DNA of 39,779 nucleotides from Clostridium tagluense (GCF_003865095.1 NZ_BHYK01000037.1:1-39779), one strand, 5' to 3'; positions 29,301 to 36,401 are shown, numbered from the stretch's first letter. Translations and numbers: made by a program. The notes: generated from the sequence alone by a model not told the origin.

Positions 29301-29633
29301 ATGTTAACTAAAAATGAAATCTTAGCAGAATTAAAAACAAAAATCTCAACGGATTACAGTGGTTGGCTATCTATGTTATTAAGACACATAGAAGAATATG
29401 GTGAGACTCCAAAATTTAAATATATAGGACTTTCTTATGAAAACAATAAATTATGGGATGGGGAACAAATTCATGGTCGCAGTACAATAATCGGTGATGC
29501 AGATAGTATATATCTTAAGGATAATAAAGTATATGAAATACGAAAATGTGAATTGTTTTTAATGGATTGCACGGCCAAAGAGTATATGAATTATAGAAAG
29601 CCAATGCCTTATAATGTATACATTATGGGTTAA
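29301..29633 (+). CDS. Hypothetical 110-aa protein
   Basis: It has a GAGGGGG ribosome site. The product (KNEILAELKTKISTDYSGWL, SMLLRHIEEYGETPKFKYIG, STIIGDADSIYLKDNKVYEI) begins helical and ends beta-rich. It has one Cys pair far apart and no recognised family. Confidence 0.6.
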   Translation: MLTKNEILAELKTKISTDYSGWLSMLLRHIEEYGETPKFKYIGLSYENNKLWDGEQIHGRSTIIGDADSIYLKDNKVYEIRKCELFLMDCTAKEYMNYRKPMPYNVYIMG

Positions 29634-29685
29634 GAATAAGAATATAATGGCTGATAATAACTATTGGTCGTTATATCTAAAAATA

Positions 29686-29714
29686 TTGATGTATTAAAAT
29701 GCATATGGTAAAAT
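29686..29714 (+). promoter_or_regulatory. Array promoter (variant -35)
   Basis: TTGATG (29686-29691), 17 bp TATTAAAAT...ATGG, TAAAAT (29709-29714). It drives 29742-30152. Confidence 0.75.
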
Positions 29715-29741
29715 AAAAAACAAATAGGAGGCTTTTAAATT

Positions 29742-30152
29742 ATGAGAGTAGTTGTTAAAAAAGATGGAACTTTAGGAAAAGTTGTAATAGGAAATTTTGA
29801 CCATAAAGGCAAGGAGATGTTTCACCCAGTTAAGTTTGGTAGCTATTATGAAAGTGACTTGCAATTATTATCCGAGATAGAATACGCTGAGGCAAATAAA
29901 CAAGATTATATTGATTACATTGAAAAGGATTTTAGTTGGGGAACTGTTATAAAGACTCATACTATTGGAGAATATCAAATAATAGAGTATACTGATAGCG
30001 AAAATACTATATCTTTTCATCCATATATAAATTATATAGATACAAATTACACATTTAAAAGCCTTGAAAAAGCTATGACAGGAGTAATAATTTATAAATA
30101 CGATGGAGCGAACAGCAGAGCAAATGAATATCTATGGAAGATGATTAAATAA
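29742..30152 (+). CDS. Hypothetical 136-aa protein
   Basis: It has a TAGGAGG ribosome site. The product begins with strands (MRVVVKKDGTLGKVVIGNF), has an acidic middle (SEIEYAEANKQDYIDYIEKD) and ends with NTISFHPYINYID and a helix. The FHP region resembles the 18152-18556 protein (YIIFHPCTNP), so they may be paralogues. Function is unknown. Confidence 0.6.
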   Translation: MRVVVKKDGTLGKVVIGNFDHKGKEMFHPVKFGSYYESDLQLLSEIEYAEANKQDYIDYIEKDFSWGTVIKTHTIGEYQIIEYTDSENTISFHPYINYIDTNYTFKSLEKAMTGVIIYKYDGANSRANEYLWKMIK

Positions 30153-30187
30153 AATTTTCGGAGCAACAAAAATAATTATAAATTGTA

Positions 30188-30216
30188 TTGACAAACTAAA
30201 TTGTATGTAGTAAAAT
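30188..30216 (+). promoter_or_regulatory. Array promoter
   Basis: TTGACA (30188-30193), 17 bp AACTAAATTGTATGTAG, TAAAAT (30211-30216). AATAATTATAAAT lies directly upstream. It drives 30257-30445. Confidence 0.9.
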
Positions 30217-30256
30217 AGTATTTGTAAGGTAGTAATAAATAGGAGGGATTAGTATT

Positions 30257-30445
30257 ATGACAGTAGCAGAAATGAGAAAGAATAAATATGGATTGGGTAG
30301 AGTACCACAGGAGCTTATAGAAAAGGGAGAGTCTATAACTCCAAGGGGTAAATATATAAGTATAGAAGGAGACAAATTTCTTTATAATAGCAAGGAATTT
30401 ATTCATATAGATGATATTATTTTAGAAGATTTGATTTCAGATTAA
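30257..30445 (+). CDS. Hypothetical 62-aa protein
   Basis: It has a TAGGAGGG ribosome site. The product (MTVAEMRKNKYGLGRVPQEL, PRGKYISIEGDKFLYNSKEF) has a basic start and an acidic end (HIDDIILEDLISD). No family is recognised. Promoter 30450 follows 4 bases after its stop. Confidence 0.6.
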   Translation: MTVAEMRKNKYGLGRVPQELIEKGESITPRGKYISIEGDKFLYNSKEFIHIDDIILEDLISD

Positions 30446-30449
30446 AGTA

Positions 30450-30478
30450 TTGACAAACTAAACTAAGTATGATAAGAT
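30450..30478 (+). promoter_or_regulatory. Array promoter
   Basis: TTGACA (30450-30455), 17 bp AACTAAACTAAGTATGA, TAAGAT (30473-30478). It drives 30502 onward. Confidence 0.9.
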
Positions 30479-30501
30479 TTCATTATAAGGAGAATATACA
30501 A

Positions 30502-30708
30502 ATGCTAGAAAAGATTAAGGTCAAAAAACTCCTTTCTAATTATAAAAAGATGTTAGAAAAAAGAGAGAGTCTAGTTAAACCATATTACACCAAAAGAAAT
30601 GAGAATATCATTTTAACAAATGATGAACATGCTAAAATGATATTATTAGAGGCAAGAATCCAACAAATCAAAGAGTTTATAGATGATTTAAAATATTTAA
30701 TCGAATAA
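30502..30708 (+). CDS. Hypothetical 68-aa coiled-coil protein
   Basis: The start is ATG 30502, after AAGGAGA; an upstream extension would enter the -10. The product is a basic helix pair (KIKVKKLLSNYKKMLEKRES, HAKMILLEARIQQIKEFIDD), likely a helical hairpin. It is probably in an operon with 30737. Promoter to start codon is only 23 bases, giving a short leader. Confidence 0.6.
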   Translation: MLEKIKVKKLLSNYKKMLEKRESLVKPYYTKRNENIILTNDEHAKMILLEARIQQIKEFIDDLKYLIE

Positions 30709-30736
30709 TAAATAATTATGAAAGAAGGAATTATAA

Positions 30737-31603
30737 ATGGATAATAAATATCAATTAAGAAATGGAAATATGACAACATTATTAAGTGGAGCAGATACAA
30801 ATGGGAAGTTTGAATTTGAAGGTTTGATGATTGATAGTATACCAAATGTTGTGTTTAAAAAATATATATGGTCACATGATGTACAAATAGCAGATGGAGT
30901 TAAATATGTTGAAATAGGAACTTATATTTTTGATAAATTGAAAGAATCGGCAGACCAACAATTAAAAGAGTATATCGAAAATAATATAAATGATACTGTT
31001 TTTTATACTAATATGAATCAAAATGATAGCTGTTTCTTGACAAATAATCATTCATGGGAAGACGAATATCCAAAAATACAGAGAAATGTATCTACCTCAT
31101 ATTCAGAGGCAGGAGAAGGAATTTTCAAAATTACAATAGATGGAATAATTTGCGTGTATGACTTTAAAGAAGCTAAGTTCATTAAATTTGAGAAAGAGTA
31201 TAACAATTCTTATGATAAAGATAAAAAAGAAATAACACCACTTGATATTTTCTATAGAAGAAACTTAAATTTAATACTAGCTATAGAACAATATAGAAAA
31301 GGAACTGCACATAATGTATTTACTGAACTAGTTAATCTAAATAAATTTTTAAATGGTAAAAAATCAGTTAAGATTAATTTTAAAAATGATATTGGGAAAA
31401 AAGGAAAGATTGTTACATTAAAAAGCAATAACAGTGTAAGTTCAAATGGTCTGTTTACTATATTTAATAATGAATTTTATATCAATGATAGTTACAATAT
31501 GCAACCAAGACTAGATAAAAGACTTCCTCTGTCTGAACTTGATTATTTACAATTTGGCAAGAAGACCTATAAAATTAATGTTGAAAATTTAGTAATTAAA
31601 TAA
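30737..31603 (+). CDS. Hypothetical 288-aa protein
   Basis: It has a GAAGGAA ribosome site just after an AATAATTATGAAA element. A mixed alpha/beta protein without recognised motifs: N-terminal SGADTNGKFEFEGLMIDS, a helical middle (NLNLILAIEQYRKGTAHNVF) and a lysine-rich strand region (KSVKINFKNDIGKKGKIVTL). It is one of the largest genes in the array and the last one before the Doc module. Confidence 0.6.
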   Translation: MDNKYQLRNGNMTTLLSGADTNGKFEFEGLMIDSIPNVVFKKYIWSHDVQIADGVKYVEIGTYIFDKLKESADQQLKEYIENNINDTVFYTNMNQNDSCFLTNNHSWEDEYPKIQRNVSTSYSEAGEGIFKITIDGIICVYDFKEAKFIKFEKEYNNSYDKDKKEITPLDIFYRRNLNLILAIEQYRKGTAHNVFTELVNLNKFLNGKKSVKINFKNDIGKKGKIVTLKSNNSVSSNGLFTIFNNEFYINDSYNMQPRLDKRLPLSELDYLQFGKKTYKINVENLVIK

Positions 31604-31805
31604 TTCAAAAGTTCATTAAACATAATTATAAAATATATATGGTAAGTTAGTATTTGTAAGGAATTAATAAACAAATTAACCGTGGCTTGTATAAAATATA
31701 AGTCACGATACATAATTAAAGAAGGATTTTAGATATGCAGAAAATGTTATTAAATATATAAGCTAAACTTGTACCTAAATATAGTATTAAATTTAGTGTT
31801 AAATG
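31604..31805. other. Intergenic region before the Doc module
   Basis: No real gene is supported. It contains an AATTATAAAAT element, a hairpin (CGTGGCTT / AAGTCACG near 31681-31708) and a possible 8-codon leader ORF (MQKMLLNI, ATG 31735, ribosome site GAAGGA). It ends with tandem TATTAAAT/TGTTAAAT repeats abutting the promoter at 31806. Confidence 0.45.
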
Positions 31806-31834
31806 TTGACTTGTATTTAGAGGTATGATATTAT
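31772..31834 (+). promoter_or_regulatory. Promoter and operator of the Doc-type module
   Basis: TTGACT (31806-31811), 17 bp, extended TG, TATTAT (31829-31834). Directly upstream are repeats CTAAATATAGTATTAAAT and TAGTGTTAAAT. A CTAAATTAAGTATTAAAT copy precedes promoter 32495, so both are likely bound by the same regulator. Confidence 0.65.
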
Positions 31835-31884
31835 GTACTTGAGAAAGAAATTAATAACTAATTAAGTGTAGGAGGATGATAAAA

Positions 31885-32058
31885 ATGAATTTAACTGAAA
31901 ATTATACAGAAATATTCGATTCTTTATTAAAAGACAAACAGGTTGAAGTAATAGATTTTATGAAATATCTTAAAGAAAAACAAGATAGAGAAGATGATGA
32001 AATTATTAGCAAGGTTATTTCAGAAAATAGAGAAGCAATGGAGGAGCTATCAAAATGA
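31885..32058 (+). CDS. Antitoxin of a Doc-type toxin-antitoxin pair
   Basis: The 57-aa acidic protein (MNLTENYTEIFDSLLKDKQV, EVIDFMKYLKEKQDREDD, SENREAMEELSK) matches the small helical antitoxins often found directly before Doc/Fic toxins in clostridia. It overlaps the toxin start by four bases (ATGA), the usual coupled arrangement. The start is ATG 31885, after AGGAGG. By family, it neutralises the toxin and represses its own promoter. Confidence 0.75.
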   Translation: MNLTENYTEIFDSLLKDKQVEVIDFMKYLKEKQDREDDEIISKVISENREAMEELSK

Positions 32059-32432
32059 AAATGTTTTCCGAAGATAAAATTTTACAGATGCATAGAGATT
32101 TAATTAATACCTATGGTGGATTGCACGGAATTAAAAACTACAATTTATTTAAAAGTGCAATAGAGACACCTTTTCAAACATTTGACGGTGTTGAGTTATA
32201 TAAGACTGGAATTGATAAGATTAGCATTATAACATATCTTCTTATTCAAAGTCATTCTATGAATGATGGCAATAAAAGAATAGGTGTAGGACTTATGTTG
32301 GCACTATGTATCAAAAATAATATTAAGCTTCAATATACTCAAGAGGAATTGATAAAATTAGGCTTAGAAGTTGCAAAAGGGTGGTTCAGCCAAGAGCAAA
32401 TTAAAGGATGGATTATAAATCATATAGAATAA
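32055..32432 (+). CDS. doc: Doc-type Fic-domain toxin
   Basis: The 125-aa size equals Doc. The Fic/Doc active-site motif is HSMNDGNKR (H67-R75); family members usually have Phe at the third position, here Met69. The N-terminal LQMHRDLINTYGG and ..GIKNYNLFKSAIETP segments match death-on-curing proteins. Doc phosphorylates elongation factor Tu and stops translation; the module stabilises plasmids and prophages by killing cells that lose it. Whether the Met variant is active is unknown. Confidence 0.85.
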   Translation: MKMFSEDKILQMHRDLINTYGGLHGIKNYNLFKSAIETPFQTFDGVELYKTGIDKISIITYLLIQSHSMNDGNKRIGVGLMLALCIKNNIKLQYTQEELIKLGLEVAKGWFSQEQIKGWIINHIE

Positions 32433-32470
32433 GTGAATTTTTCATTATCAATTTAAAATATAATTAAATT

Positions 32471-32523
32471 TAGGTCTAAATTAAGTATTAAATATTGACT
32501 TAAATTTAATTATATACTATTAT
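32471..32523 (+). promoter_or_regulatory. Promoter with Doc-module-like operator
   Basis: TTGACT (32495-32500), 17 bp, TATTAT (32518-32523). It is preceded by CTAAATTAAGTATTAAAT (32475-32492), as at the Doc promoter. It drives 32563 onward. Confidence 0.7.
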
Positions 32524-32562
32524 GAACTTAAGACATAATCAGCAAAAAAGGTGGGACATTAT

Positions 32563-32610
32563 ATGAAAAAACATATTCCAAGTGGCTTGAAGAAAGTTTA
32601 TACAACATGA
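32563..32610 (+). CDS. 15-codon upstream ORF
   Basis: MKKHIPSGLKKVYTT has an AAAGGTGG ribosome site. Its stop overlaps the ATG of the next gene (ATGA), which lacks its own ribosome site. It probably serves to deliver ribosomes to 32607 by coupling. Confidence 0.5.
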   Translation: MKKHIPSGLKKVYTT

Positions 32611-32897
32611 CAGAACAACAAGAAAAATATCTGATTGATAAAGGGTTTGAAATTATGAAACCCGAATTAAAAATTTGTAGTGATAATATTATAAGGGACA
32701 TTCCTCATTACATTGAAGAGAATAAAGAAAAATGTGCAAGTTTAAGTTTTAATAGAAAAGAAGGTAAGTTTTTTATTAGAGTAAATAAAAAATGGTGTTA
32801 TTCTGCTGAGGATATTAAATTAGTAAAAGATAAATTAGATGAATTAACAGAAATATTAGAAGCATTACAGAATTTAGATGAAAATTCAGCACTATAA
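32607..32897 (+). CDS. Hypothetical 96-aa protein, coupled to an upstream ORF
   Basis: The ATG overlaps the stop of the 15-codon ORF. The product is charged and helical (EQQEKYLIDKGFEIMKPELK, IPHYIEENKEKCASLSFNRK, LVKDKLDELTEILEALQN). No family is recognised. It shares its promoter type and operator with the Doc module, so it may belong functionally with it. Confidence 0.6.
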   Translation: MTEQQEKYLIDKGFEIMKPELKICSDNIIRDIPHYIEENKEKCASLSFNRKEGKFFIRVNKKWCYSAEDIKLVKDKLDELTEILEALQNLDENSAL

Positions 32898-32918
32898 TAT
32901 AAATTGGAGGTTATTATA

Positions 32919-33344
32919 ATGAAAATAGCAAACTTAAAGGATTTAATGGTAGGTTTATCAGATTTTAAAAAACAATTATCTGAAATCGTGAGTAATAAAA
33001 TGACTAAAATAATTGTGAAGAACAATGAGCCTGTGTCAATAATTTTACCTTATGAAGATTATTTGAAAATGACAGGGGATATTGAAGAAGGGCAAGGCAT
33101 TATAAGAGGAACAGGACAGGATATCACATTAGTGAATGGAGTTCAAATTATGGTAGTTGTAGAAACTGGTGTAGATGGAATATCTGCTGATAGTATAGCA
33201 ATCAAGACATATATCAAAATGAAGACTACCAAGCAATATAAACTGCATTACACGCTTAAGCTTGGCTCTCCAAACGTAGACCAAACATATACAATAGAAG
33301 AACAAGTACAGATGATGAATGAAAGGAATATTGAGAATGAGTAA
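32919..33344 (+). CDS. Phd/YefM-like antitoxin-family protein with C-terminal extension
   Basis: The first 50 residues (MKIANLKDLMVGLSDFKKQL, SEIVSNKMTKIIVKNNEPVS, IILPYEDYLKM) match the Phd/YefM DNA-binding fold. The remaining 90 residues are a beta-rich, unfamiliar extension instead of the usual short toxin-binding tail. No classical RelE or Doc toxin follows it. It could be an orphan antitoxin, a regulator, or partner of the small downstream gene. The start is ATG 32919, after TTGGAGG. Confidence 0.65.
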   Translation: MKIANLKDLMVGLSDFKKQLSEIVSNKMTKIIVKNNEPVSIILPYEDYLKMTGDIEEGQGIIRGTGQDITLVNGVQIMVVVETGVDGISADSIAIKTYIKMKTTKQYKLHYTLKLGSPNVDQTYTIEEQVQMMNERNIENE

Positions 33345-33552
33345 ATTTAATAACCTGCCTAATGTTAAAGTACCAAAAGAATACACTATTATTGCTATAA
33401 CTATGATAAATTTGATTGAGGATAATTGGAAATTTACAGTTAGTGAAGTAACAGGCTTTATAATGATTGCAATTAATGAAGAGGAAAGAGTTATTTTTGA
33501 AAATGAAAAAGAGTTTAAAGATTGGTTATTGTCAAAGGCCTTAGATTATTAA
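33337..33552 (+). CDS. Hypothetical 71-aa protein coupled to the Phd-like gene
   Basis: It starts at ATG 33337, eight bases inside the end of the Phd-like gene, with AAAGGA upstream. The product (YTIIAITMINLIEDNWKFTV, SEVTGFIMIAINEEERVIFE) looks like a compact alpha/beta domain. The overlap would fit a toxin partner, but no toxin motif is seen. Confidence 0.6.
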   Translation: MSKFNNLPNVKVPKEYTIIAITMINLIEDNWKFTVSEVTGFIMIAINEEERVIFENEKEFKDWLLSKALDY

Positions 33553-33572
33553 ATAGTTAGGAGGTAAATGTA

Positions 33573-34028
33573 ATGAATAAGAAAAAGTATAGTATAGGTA
33601 ACTTTATTAATTATGTTACTGAAAGTGGAATTGACAATGGCATGGTGACAGGATATAGCAATGGTAATTATTTAGTAAAAAACAATTTCAATCGTATAAT
33701 TGCAATAAAGACAGATAACGCATTTGATACAGTAAAAGAAGCATGGGATAAAAGACACACTGAAATATTAACTTTTGAGGATGCTTGGAAGGATGTGCCT
33801 AATGATTGGGTTCGGACAGATAGACACGACCAAGATACAATTGAAGATTTACTATGGGCTACAGTATTAGAATTAGACCTGCTAACACAAAGATGTACAG
33901 TTCATGATGAATTGCACCATATGACAAGAAAGAAAGCAATAAGACTATGTAAAGAGTTCTTATTCAAGTATAAAGAATATGCTACAGAAGAAGATACAAA
34001 GACAAGTATAGTTGATTATACTATTTAA
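33573..34028 (+). CDS. Hypothetical 151-aa protein
   Basis: It has a TAGGAGG ribosome site. The N-terminal 50 residues are beta-rich (SIGNFINYVTESGIDNGMVT, NGNYLVKNNFNRIIAI), and the rest is helical and charged (DAWKDVPNDWVRTDRHDQDT, HDELHHMTRKKAIRLCKEFL). The D/H-rich segment might bind metal, but no known motif fits. It is in an operon with its neighbours. Confidence 0.6.
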   Translation: MNKKKYSIGNFINYVTESGIDNGMVTGYSNGNYLVKNNFNRIIAIKTDNAFDTVKEAWDKRHTEILTFEDAWKDVPNDWVRTDRHDQDTIEDLLWATVLELDLLTQRCTVHDELHHMTRKKAIRLCKEFLFKYKEYATEEDTKTSIVDYTI

Positions 34029-34052
34029 TTGAAATTTAAGGAGATGTAAATT

Positions 34053-34235
34053 ATGAATAGAAATATAAAAATAAGTGAAATGATAGAGGCATTAAAAATA
34101 CACTTAGAGTCTAATGGAGATAGTGAAATACAAAGCATTGGAACAAGTAGTGGGTCAAATAGTTCATTTATATTCCATACAAAAGAAGCAGAAAATTATA
34201 AAGATATTTATGTGAAATGTACAGTAAGTAAATAA
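34053..34235 (+). CDS. Hypothetical 60-aa protein
   Basis: It has an AAGGAGATG ribosome site. The product (NIKISEMIEALKIHLESNGD, SEIQSIGTSSGSNSSFIFHT) resembles short phage proteins with an N-terminal 'S.li..L......GD.ev' pattern and a Ser/Gly-rich middle. Function is unknown. Confidence 0.55.
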   Translation: MNRNIKISEMIEALKIHLESNGDSEIQSIGTSSGSNSSFIFHTKEAENYKDIYVKCTVSK

Positions 34236-34260
34236 AAAGACTATAAGAGGAGAGTTATTT

Positions 34261-34698
34261 ATGAGCATTGAAGCTAGTGATTATAGAAAATTTATTGAAA
34301 AGTTGGTTTTTAAAGAGGGTATGTGTCCTTCTTATGAAGTTACCGAAATAGATACTGTAATGTCTTATAGCTTTTCAGCTAATACTTTAAAAATAAATGT
34401 ATTTTTAATAGCTAATGTTTTATCAAAGAAACCATATCCTAATTTAACAGATGAACAAATGTTAGAAATAATGACTTATCATGAAATGGGACATATGAAA
34501 GATATTAGAAAAAATCCTACATTATTAGATGAAGTTATAGAATTAATGAAATTAAATGATAATGCAGTATATAAAGAGTTTCTAATGAGAAGAGAAATTA
34601 GTGCTTGGGAGTATGGAAAACAATTTGTGCCTATAGAAATATTAGATGAATATAATGATTTTAATAAACACTCATTAGAAGTTTATAAGGAGTTATAA
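34261..34698 (+). CDS. Putative zinc metalloprotease (HEMGH motif)
   Basis: HEMGH at residues 74-78 (YHEMGHMKD) is a zincin motif in a helix. A later REISAWEYG segment (E112-E117) could supply the third ligand, as in ImmA-like and related small metalloproteases. The 145-aa protein has no signal or membrane segment. It has an AGAGGAGAG ribosome site. It is the second HExGH protein of the window but otherwise differs from 11265-11687. Confidence 0.7.
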   Translation: MSIEASDYRKFIEKLVFKEGMCPSYEVTEIDTVMSYSFSANTLKINVFLIANVLSKKPYPNLTDEQMLEIMTYHEMGHMKDIRKNPTLLDEVIELMKLNDNAVYKEFLMRREISAWEYGKQFVPIEILDEYNDFNKHSLEVYKEL

Positions 34699-34812
34699 TA
34701 TTCATTTAATAATTAAAGATATCGGGTTATGTTACTATAAATGGAAGACACTGACATTATAATTTCTTGTCATTTTAGTAAAATAGATAATATTATTGAG
34801 GAGGAAATGAAA

Positions 34813-35166
34813 ATGGAAAAGGTAACAGGGTTTAAATATGTTGTTGAAGGATTTGAAGATATAGGAAGTTTTTCAAAGGGAATACTTTCTTTAACTAATA
34901 CTAAATGCTCACGAAAAGGAACAATTATTGATATTAAAACATATGAGGGTAGTTGGCAGGTAGATGTTATTTCATTAGTTGAAATGGATAGTTTCATAGA
35001 ATCAAATCTTGGAGAAATTTCTTCTAAGGAATTAATTGAGATTGTTTCAGTTGAATATGATGATTTACCTAGTAAGAATCAAAAGATTATTTCTGATTTG
35101 CAAGATAAGTATTTTGATGATAAAGGAAATGATGTTTATATTATAATAGATAATTTTATGATATAA
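34813..35166 (+). CDS. Hypothetical 117-aa acidic protein
   Basis: The start is ATG 34813, eight bases after AGGAGG; the ATG at 34807 is too close and the longer frame from 34741 lacks a site. The N-terminus is beta-rich (TGFKYVVEGFEDIGSFSKGI, KGTIIDIKTYEGSWQVDVIS) and the C-terminus acidic (KNQKIISDLQDKYFDDKGND). No family is recognised. Confidence 0.6.
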   Translation: MEKVTGFKYVVEGFEDIGSFSKGILSLTNTKCSRKGTIIDIKTYEGSWQVDVISLVEMDSFIESNLGEISSKELIEIVSVEYDDLPSKNQKIISDLQDKYFDDKGNDVYIIIDNFMI

Positions 35167-35192
35167 ACTATAATTTAAGGTGGTATCTTATT

Positions 35193-35216
35193 ATGAAAAT
35201 AGGACGAAGCATTTAA
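35193..35216 (+). CDS. Possible 7-aa leader peptide
   Basis: MKIGRSI with a strong AAGGTGG ribosome site, 24 bases before 35241. It may be a coupling or leader ORF. Low confidence. Confidence 0.25.
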   Translation: MKIGRSI

Positions 35217-35240
35217 AATTATACGAGGAGGATTAATAAA

Positions 35241-35465
35241 ATGAATAAAAACAAGTTAGAAAGTTTAGAAAATTTAAAATCATACGAAAAAGAAGTGGTA
35301 TTAATAGGACTATATCAATATCAAATTAGAGCAATAGTGGATTTTGGTAAGAATAAAATTATGTATCGAGTAGGTGATTCTAAAAAAACTAATTTAACAG
35401 ATAATTTAGATAAAGCTATTGAACTTATAACAGAAATGGTTGAAAAAGATGATTCTTGTAATTAG
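35241..35465 (+). CDS. Hypothetical 74-aa protein
   Basis: It has a GAGGAGG ribosome site. The product (MNKNKLESLENLKSYEKEVV, LIGLYQYQIRAIVDFGKNKI, AIELITEMVEKDDSCN) has a helix-strand-strand-helix look. No family is recognised. It has no promoter of its own in view. Confidence 0.6.
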   Translation: MNKNKLESLENLKSYEKEVVLIGLYQYQIRAIVDFGKNKIMYRVGDSKKTNLTDNLDKAIELITEMVEKDDSCN

Positions 35466-35536
35466 AGTTGTTACGCACTTCAAAACTATTGAGAAGGATA
35501 TTTATTTCCTTACTTAAAACTTGAGGAGGAATAAAA

Positions 35537-35791
35537 ATGTTAAATTATAAAATAAAATGTGTATTCACTCAAATTAATGGTAGTCAGACTATAATTAGTG
35601 AAGGTGCTAATATAAGGATAAAAGGTCTTCTTTGGGATAATGGCGAAGAAGTAGATATAACGGGCAAGGTAGCGAATATAGACCCTACTGAATATAGAGC
35701 TATAACTATCATAGATTCTGATAATGAAGATTCTTCTATTTTAATAGACTTAGATACAATAAAAAATGTAGAGCTTATTCAAAACTTATAA
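35537..35791 (+). CDS. Hypothetical 84-aa beta-rich protein
   Basis: It has a GAGGAGG ribosome site. The product is acidic and strand-rich (YKIKCVFTQINGSQTIISEG, IRIKGLLWDNGEEVDITGKV, YRAITIIDSDNEDSSILID), perhaps a small barrel. No family is recognised. The gap to 35869 holds only a trace ORF and AT-rich DNA. Confidence 0.6.
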   Translation: MLNYKIKCVFTQINGSQTIISEGANIRIKGLLWDNGEEVDITGKVANIDPTEYRAITIIDSDNEDSSILIDLDTIKNVELIQNL

Positions 35792-35868
35792 TATAGGAGA
35801 ATGCTCATTATGAAAAAATAAGATTGTAAAAGCCTACAATTTCATAACCAATAATTATACAATTTATA

Positions 35869-35897
35869 TTGATTTATTAAATTGTAGGGTATATAAT
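35869..35897 (+). promoter_or_regulatory. Array-type promoter
   Basis: TTGATT (35869-35874), 17 bp TATTAAATTGTAGGGTA, TATAAT (35892-35897). It drives the frameshifted gene at 35956 and probably 36214. Confidence 0.75.
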
Positions 35898-35955
35898 AAT
35901 CTTAAGTTCAAAATATCAGTGGGAGCTATTAATATTATAATAAGGGGGAGTTTCT

Positions 35956-36170
35956 ATTGCAAACTATAATAGTATTAAAATATACAAAGACATATTAAAA
36001 AATAATAAAAAAGATTTCCCAAGGGCTTTTGGCTTAATCATAAAGAAGTTTTGGAATGGGATATAGAAACACTAATTAATGATTTTAATTACGATTTAGT
36101 ATCAAAATATAAACTTACAAATCCTTATTCTAATATATATCACAGTAGTATAGGTAATAGATTAGGATGA
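35956..36170 (+). pseudogene. Frameshifted small gene (or recoded)
   Basis: After an AAGGGGGAG ribosome site, one frame reads ANYNSIKIYKDILKNNKKDF and soon stops at 36065. The -1 frame, entered at the A6-G tract near 36010, continues FPKGFWLNHKEVLEWDIETL and NDFNYDLVSKYKLTN to a stop at 36170. Joined, they give a plausible protein of about 70 residues. The start would be TTG 35957 (other frame) or ATT 35956. A single-base indel in the A-run is the simplest explanation; programmed -1 frameshifting is possible. Confidence 0.45.
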
Positions 36171-36213
36171 CCTATGTTAAGTTGCTTAAAATTTAGATGA
36201 AGGAGCTATTAAA

Positions 36214-36354
36214 ATGTTAAATAAAAAAGATATCCAACTACTGCAAGCATCAATATTATGTGCTTTGACAGATATAAATTTAGATTACAGATTAGAAGAT
36301 AAATTTATAGAGTTAGATGAAAAATTAGGAAAAATGAAAAAACTACTAGTTTAA
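36214..36354 (+). CDS. Hypothetical 46-aa protein
   Basis: It has a GAAGGAGC ribosome site. The product is a short amphipathic helical protein (MLNKKDIQLLQASILCALTD, RLEDKFIELDEKLGKMKKLL). No family is recognised. It lies between the frameshifted gene and promoter 36373. Confidence 0.55.
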   Translation: MLNKKDIQLLQASILCALTDINLDYRLEDKFIELDEKLGKMKKLLV

Positions 36355-36372
36355 TACTATTCACAAAAGGTA

Positions 36373-36401
36373 TTGACATATTAAAGAATCTAATATATAA
36401 T
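36373..36401 (+). promoter_or_regulatory. Array promoter
   Basis: TTGACA (36373-36378), 17 bp TATTAAAGAATCTAATA, TATAAT (36396-36401), the closest to consensus in the window. It drives 36453 onward. Confidence 0.9.

Noticed and set aside
34750-34796. Promoter before the 34813 gene (TTGTCA, 18 bp, TATTAT)
   Set aside because: Its start point would fall at or past the ribosome site, so it cannot drive that gene.
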